Positions 6,558 through 7,962 of a stretch of 7,962 nucleotides of DNA are shown here, piece by piece. Source of the stretch: Desulfobacterales bacterium (GTDB lineage: Bacteria; Desulfobacterota; Desulfobacteria; Desulfobacterales; Desulfobacteraceae); assembly GCA_022361135.1 (NCBI GenBank), contig JAKSBM010000192.1:1-7962 (forward strand). Reading direction: 5' to 3'. The notes under the pieces were generated by a model. That model did no database searches, was not told the DNA's origin, and worked only from the letters and a program-made list of their open reading frames with translations. Every line of letters begins with the position of its first letter. Within the stretch, counting starts at the first letter, position 1. A program made the translations under genes and the position numbers.

Positions 6558-7208
6558 ATGAAAATGAAAAATATGGCCTGCCCCCTGTGTCACAAAGAAG
6601 AGGTCGGCCCCTATGCCGAGGATAACCTGCGATCGTATCTGAATTGCCGCGTCTGTGATCTGGTTTTTGTTCCCCGGGAGCATTGGCTGTCGGCCAGTGA
6701 AGAAAAGGCGATTTACGACCTCCATGAAAATGATGAGAATGATCCGGGTTATCGAAGATTCCTCTCCCGTTTGACCCAGCCCCTGCTGGAGCGGTTGGGG
6801 GAACAAAAACAGGGACTGGATTTTGGATGTGGCCCCGGACCGGCCCTGGCCCGGGTCATGGAGGAGGCTGGCCACGCCATGGCCCTGTTCGACCTTTTTT
6901 ATTATAACCGCCCCGGGCTCCTTGACGTCGATTATGATTTCATTTGCACCACCGAAGTGGTGGAGCATTTCCAGGCCCCAGGGGCGGAGTTTGAGGCCCT
7001 GTTCAAACGGTTAAGGCCGGGGGGCTGGCTGGGAATTATGACCAAATTGGTGAAGGATCCCCAGGCCTTTAAAAATTGGCATTATATCCGGGATCTTACC
7101 CATATTTCCTTTTATAGTCGGACCACATTTGCATGGCTGGCCCGGCAATTTAACGCCCATGTGGAAATCCTGGGAAATGATGTGATTTTAATGCAAAAAA
7201 AGATTTGA
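6558..7208 (+). CDS. Class I SAM-dependent methyltransferase with N-terminal zinc-ribbon-like motif
   Basis: A complete 216-residue cytoplasmic protein. Cysteine pairs CPLC (8-11) and CRVC (30-33) form a probable zinc ribbon. LDFGCGPGPAL (87-97) is SAM-binding motif I, D112 is a candidate for the acidic residue after beta-2, EVVEHF (133-138) matches the Methyltransf_23/11 type, and LRPGGWLGIMTKL is the post-II strand. The C-terminal part with NWHYIRDLTHISFYSRTTF resembles a conserved bacterial family of about 210-220 residues annotated only as methyltransferase; I do not know its substrate. It starts 70 bp after the regulator's stop and may be co-transcribed with it. The start is uncertain: ATGs at 6558, 6564 and 6573 all precede the first cysteine pair, and none has a good Shine-Dalgarno sequence. 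A long hairpin follows the stop. It is unrelated in fold to the corrinoid methyltransferase at 1-635, so a shared pathway should not be assumed. Confidence 0.85.
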   Translation: MKMKNMACPLCHKEEVGPYAEDNLRSYLNCRVCDLVFVPREHWLSASEEKAIYDLHENDENDPGYRRFLSRLTQPLLERLGEQKQGLDFGCGPGPALARVMEEAGHAMALFDLFYYNRPGLLDVDYDFICTTEVVEHFQAPGAEFEALFKRLRPGGWLGIMTKLVKDPQAFKNWHYIRDLTHISFYSRTTFAWLARQFNAHVEILGNDVILMQKKI

Positions 7209-7225
7209 GCTGGGATTCGGGGAGG

Positions 7226-7298
7226 ATTCCATGGACCCACCGGGGTTTGGGAGGGAAATTGCCCCCGGTGGATCCATGGAATATGGGATTGTTTTTTT
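7226..7298 (+). terminator. Long hairpin followed by a T-run, probable terminator of the SAM methyltransferase
   Basis: Arms 7226-7245 and 7263-7282 are complementary over 20 positions with a single C·A mismatch (7236/7272), around a 17-base loop. A run of seven T (7292-7298) follows, but nine bases after the stem rather than directly. It lies 18 bp after the stop at 7208. The stem is longer than usual for an intrinsic terminator, so a small repeat element is an alternative. Confidence 0.6.
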
Positions 7299-7317
7299 AT
7301 GACTGGTGTTGCTTTGG

Positions 7318-7341
7318 AATAAATGGGTTTGCCCTTTTATT
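7318..7341 (-). terminator. Weak, possibly bidirectional terminator after the BenE-like gene
   Basis: AATAAATGGG (7318-7327), loop TTTG, CCCTTTTATT (7332-7341) pair with one mismatch. A-rich and T-rich ends on opposite sides suit termination in both directions. On the minus strand it begins 24 bases after the stop at 7366. Only three G-C pairs support the stem, so it is weak. Confidence 0.4.
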
Positions 7342-7365
7342 GGTATCGTCCATGTGATTTTGGGG

Positions 7366-7962
7366 TTATCTGGTCGATTTGGACTTAAAATCCTGGGGCT
7401 CGATGATCAATGAAATGATGACGCCCACAACCAATGCCCAGAACGGGGCACTGATTTTGGCAACGCTGATTCCGGACATGGCAATGACCAACGCAAAGAA
7501 GGCACCGACCTTAAATTTCCCCTTGGCGAATGCCTGTTCAAATGCCTGGGTTAAAACGCCGATCATGGCCAAACCCGCCACCATTCCGATGAGGGGTTTG
7601 GGGACGCCTTGAATAAAGGTGACTGCGATGGATGCAATCACTCCGAATCCGGCAAACAGAATTCCGTTAATGACCGTGGCTGCATATCTGCCGTCTTTGT
7701 TTTCACCGGCTGCTTCGGAGGCACAGATGGCGGTCATGGGGCCGGCGATATTGGCGTTGTGTCCACCGAAAAATGAAGTCATGATTCCACCGATTCCACT
7801 GATAATCGTCATGAAATTGATGGGGGGCTTGTAGCCCTCTGTGAGCAACACACCCGTGGCTTGGGCATTCTCGGCGCCAATGACCAGAATGGCAACCGGA
7901 ACGCTGATGGAGAAAAAGGCGTCCAGGGTGAATTCCGGGGCGTAGAAGGACGGGAGCACGAG
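7366..7962 (-). CDS. BenE-family (benzoate/H+ symporter-like) membrane transporter, C-terminal half, cut by right edge
   Basis: The minus strand is open from the right edge to TAA at 7368-7366, giving 198 residues. Family members are about 390-400 residues, so the N-terminal half is missing; the GTG at 7959-7957 is probably an internal valine. The sequence follows E. coli YdcO/BenE: LPSFYAPEFTLDAFFSISVP, then GAENAQATGVLLTEGYKPP, SFFGGHNANIAGPMTAIC, a KDGRYAATVINGILFAGFGV stretch, PLIGMVAGLAMIGVLTQAF and a final SAPFWALVVGVIISLIIEP. About five or six hydrophobic membrane segments are visible, with a charged tail ending QDFKSKSTR. BenE proteins import benzoate with protons in aerobes, but the substrate of anaerobe members is not established. 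The gene is convergent with the SAM methyltransferase, so it belongs to a different transcription unit whose start lies outside the window. Confidence 0.87.
   Translation of the reverse strand, partial: LVLPSFYAPEFTLDAFFSISVPVAILVIGAENAQATGVLLTEGYKPPINFMTIISGIGGIMTSFFGGHNANIAGPMTAICASEAAGENKDGRYAATVINGILFAGFGVIASIAVTFIQGVPKPLIGMVAGLAMIGVLTQAFEQAFAKGKFKVGAFFALVIAMSGISVAKISAPFWALVVGVIISLIIEPQDFKSKSTR

Noticed and set aside
6520..7218. GCTGGGATTC repeated at 6520 and 7209 in both plus-strand gaps
   Set aside because: A ten-base match without extension or flanking similarity; the copies sit in different contexts, one inside a hairpin and one outside, and nothing suggests a shared function.
1..7962. 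tRNA or rRNA genes, CRISPR arrays, insertion sequences
   Set aside because: No cloverleaf, regularly spaced repeat array, transposase-like protein or terminal repeats with target duplication could be seen.

Overview
The window holds two complete genes and the ends of two others, with one large intergenic control region. Gene content and protein style suggest a strictly anaerobic, methylotrophy-capable member of the Desulfobacterota (Desulfobacteraceae-like sulfate reducers). The pointers are an MttB-type corrinoid methyltransferase, a very long sigma-54 activator with a fused kinase-like/ATPase front end, and roughly balanced base composition. This placement is inference; no rRNA or marker gene is present.

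Layout. (1) 1-635, minus strand: the first 211 codons of an MttB-superfamily methyltransferase, cut by the left edge. (2) 636-1078: a 443-bp divergent control region. It holds a well-matched -24/-12 (sigma-54) promoter pointing at the mttB-like gene, repeated GGACAT half-sites at enhancer distance upstream of it, and a sigma-70-like promoter pointing at the regulator. (3) 1079-6487, plus strand: a 1802-residue regulator with, in order, a kinase fold lacking its catalytic residues, a STAND/AAA_16-type ATPase, a long helical TPR-like region, a cysteine-rich GAF domain, a coiled-coil linker, a complete sigma-54 AAA+ domain with GAFTGA loop, and a Fis-type helix-turn-helix. (4) 6558-7208, plus strand: a 216-residue class I SAM methyltransferase with a four-cysteine zinc-ribbon-like N-terminus. 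(5) 7209-7365: a convergent gap with a long hairpin and a second, shorter hairpin. (6) 7366-7962, minus strand: the C-terminal half of a BenE-family membrane transporter, cut by the right edge.

Working model (inference). The large regulator senses one or more signals through its pseudokinase, ATPase/TPR and GAF modules, binds enhancer sites between the divergent genes, and drives sigma-54 RNA polymerase at the mttB-like promoter. The methyltransferase would then feed methyl groups from a quaternary or tertiary amine to a corrinoid protein encoded outside the window. The small SAM methyltransferase and the BenE-type transporter have no demonstrated link to this circuit.

The most notable points are the pairing of a sigma-54 promoter with a divergent sigma-54 activator, the loss of all key catalytic residues in the kinase-like domain, and five cysteines in the GAF domain.
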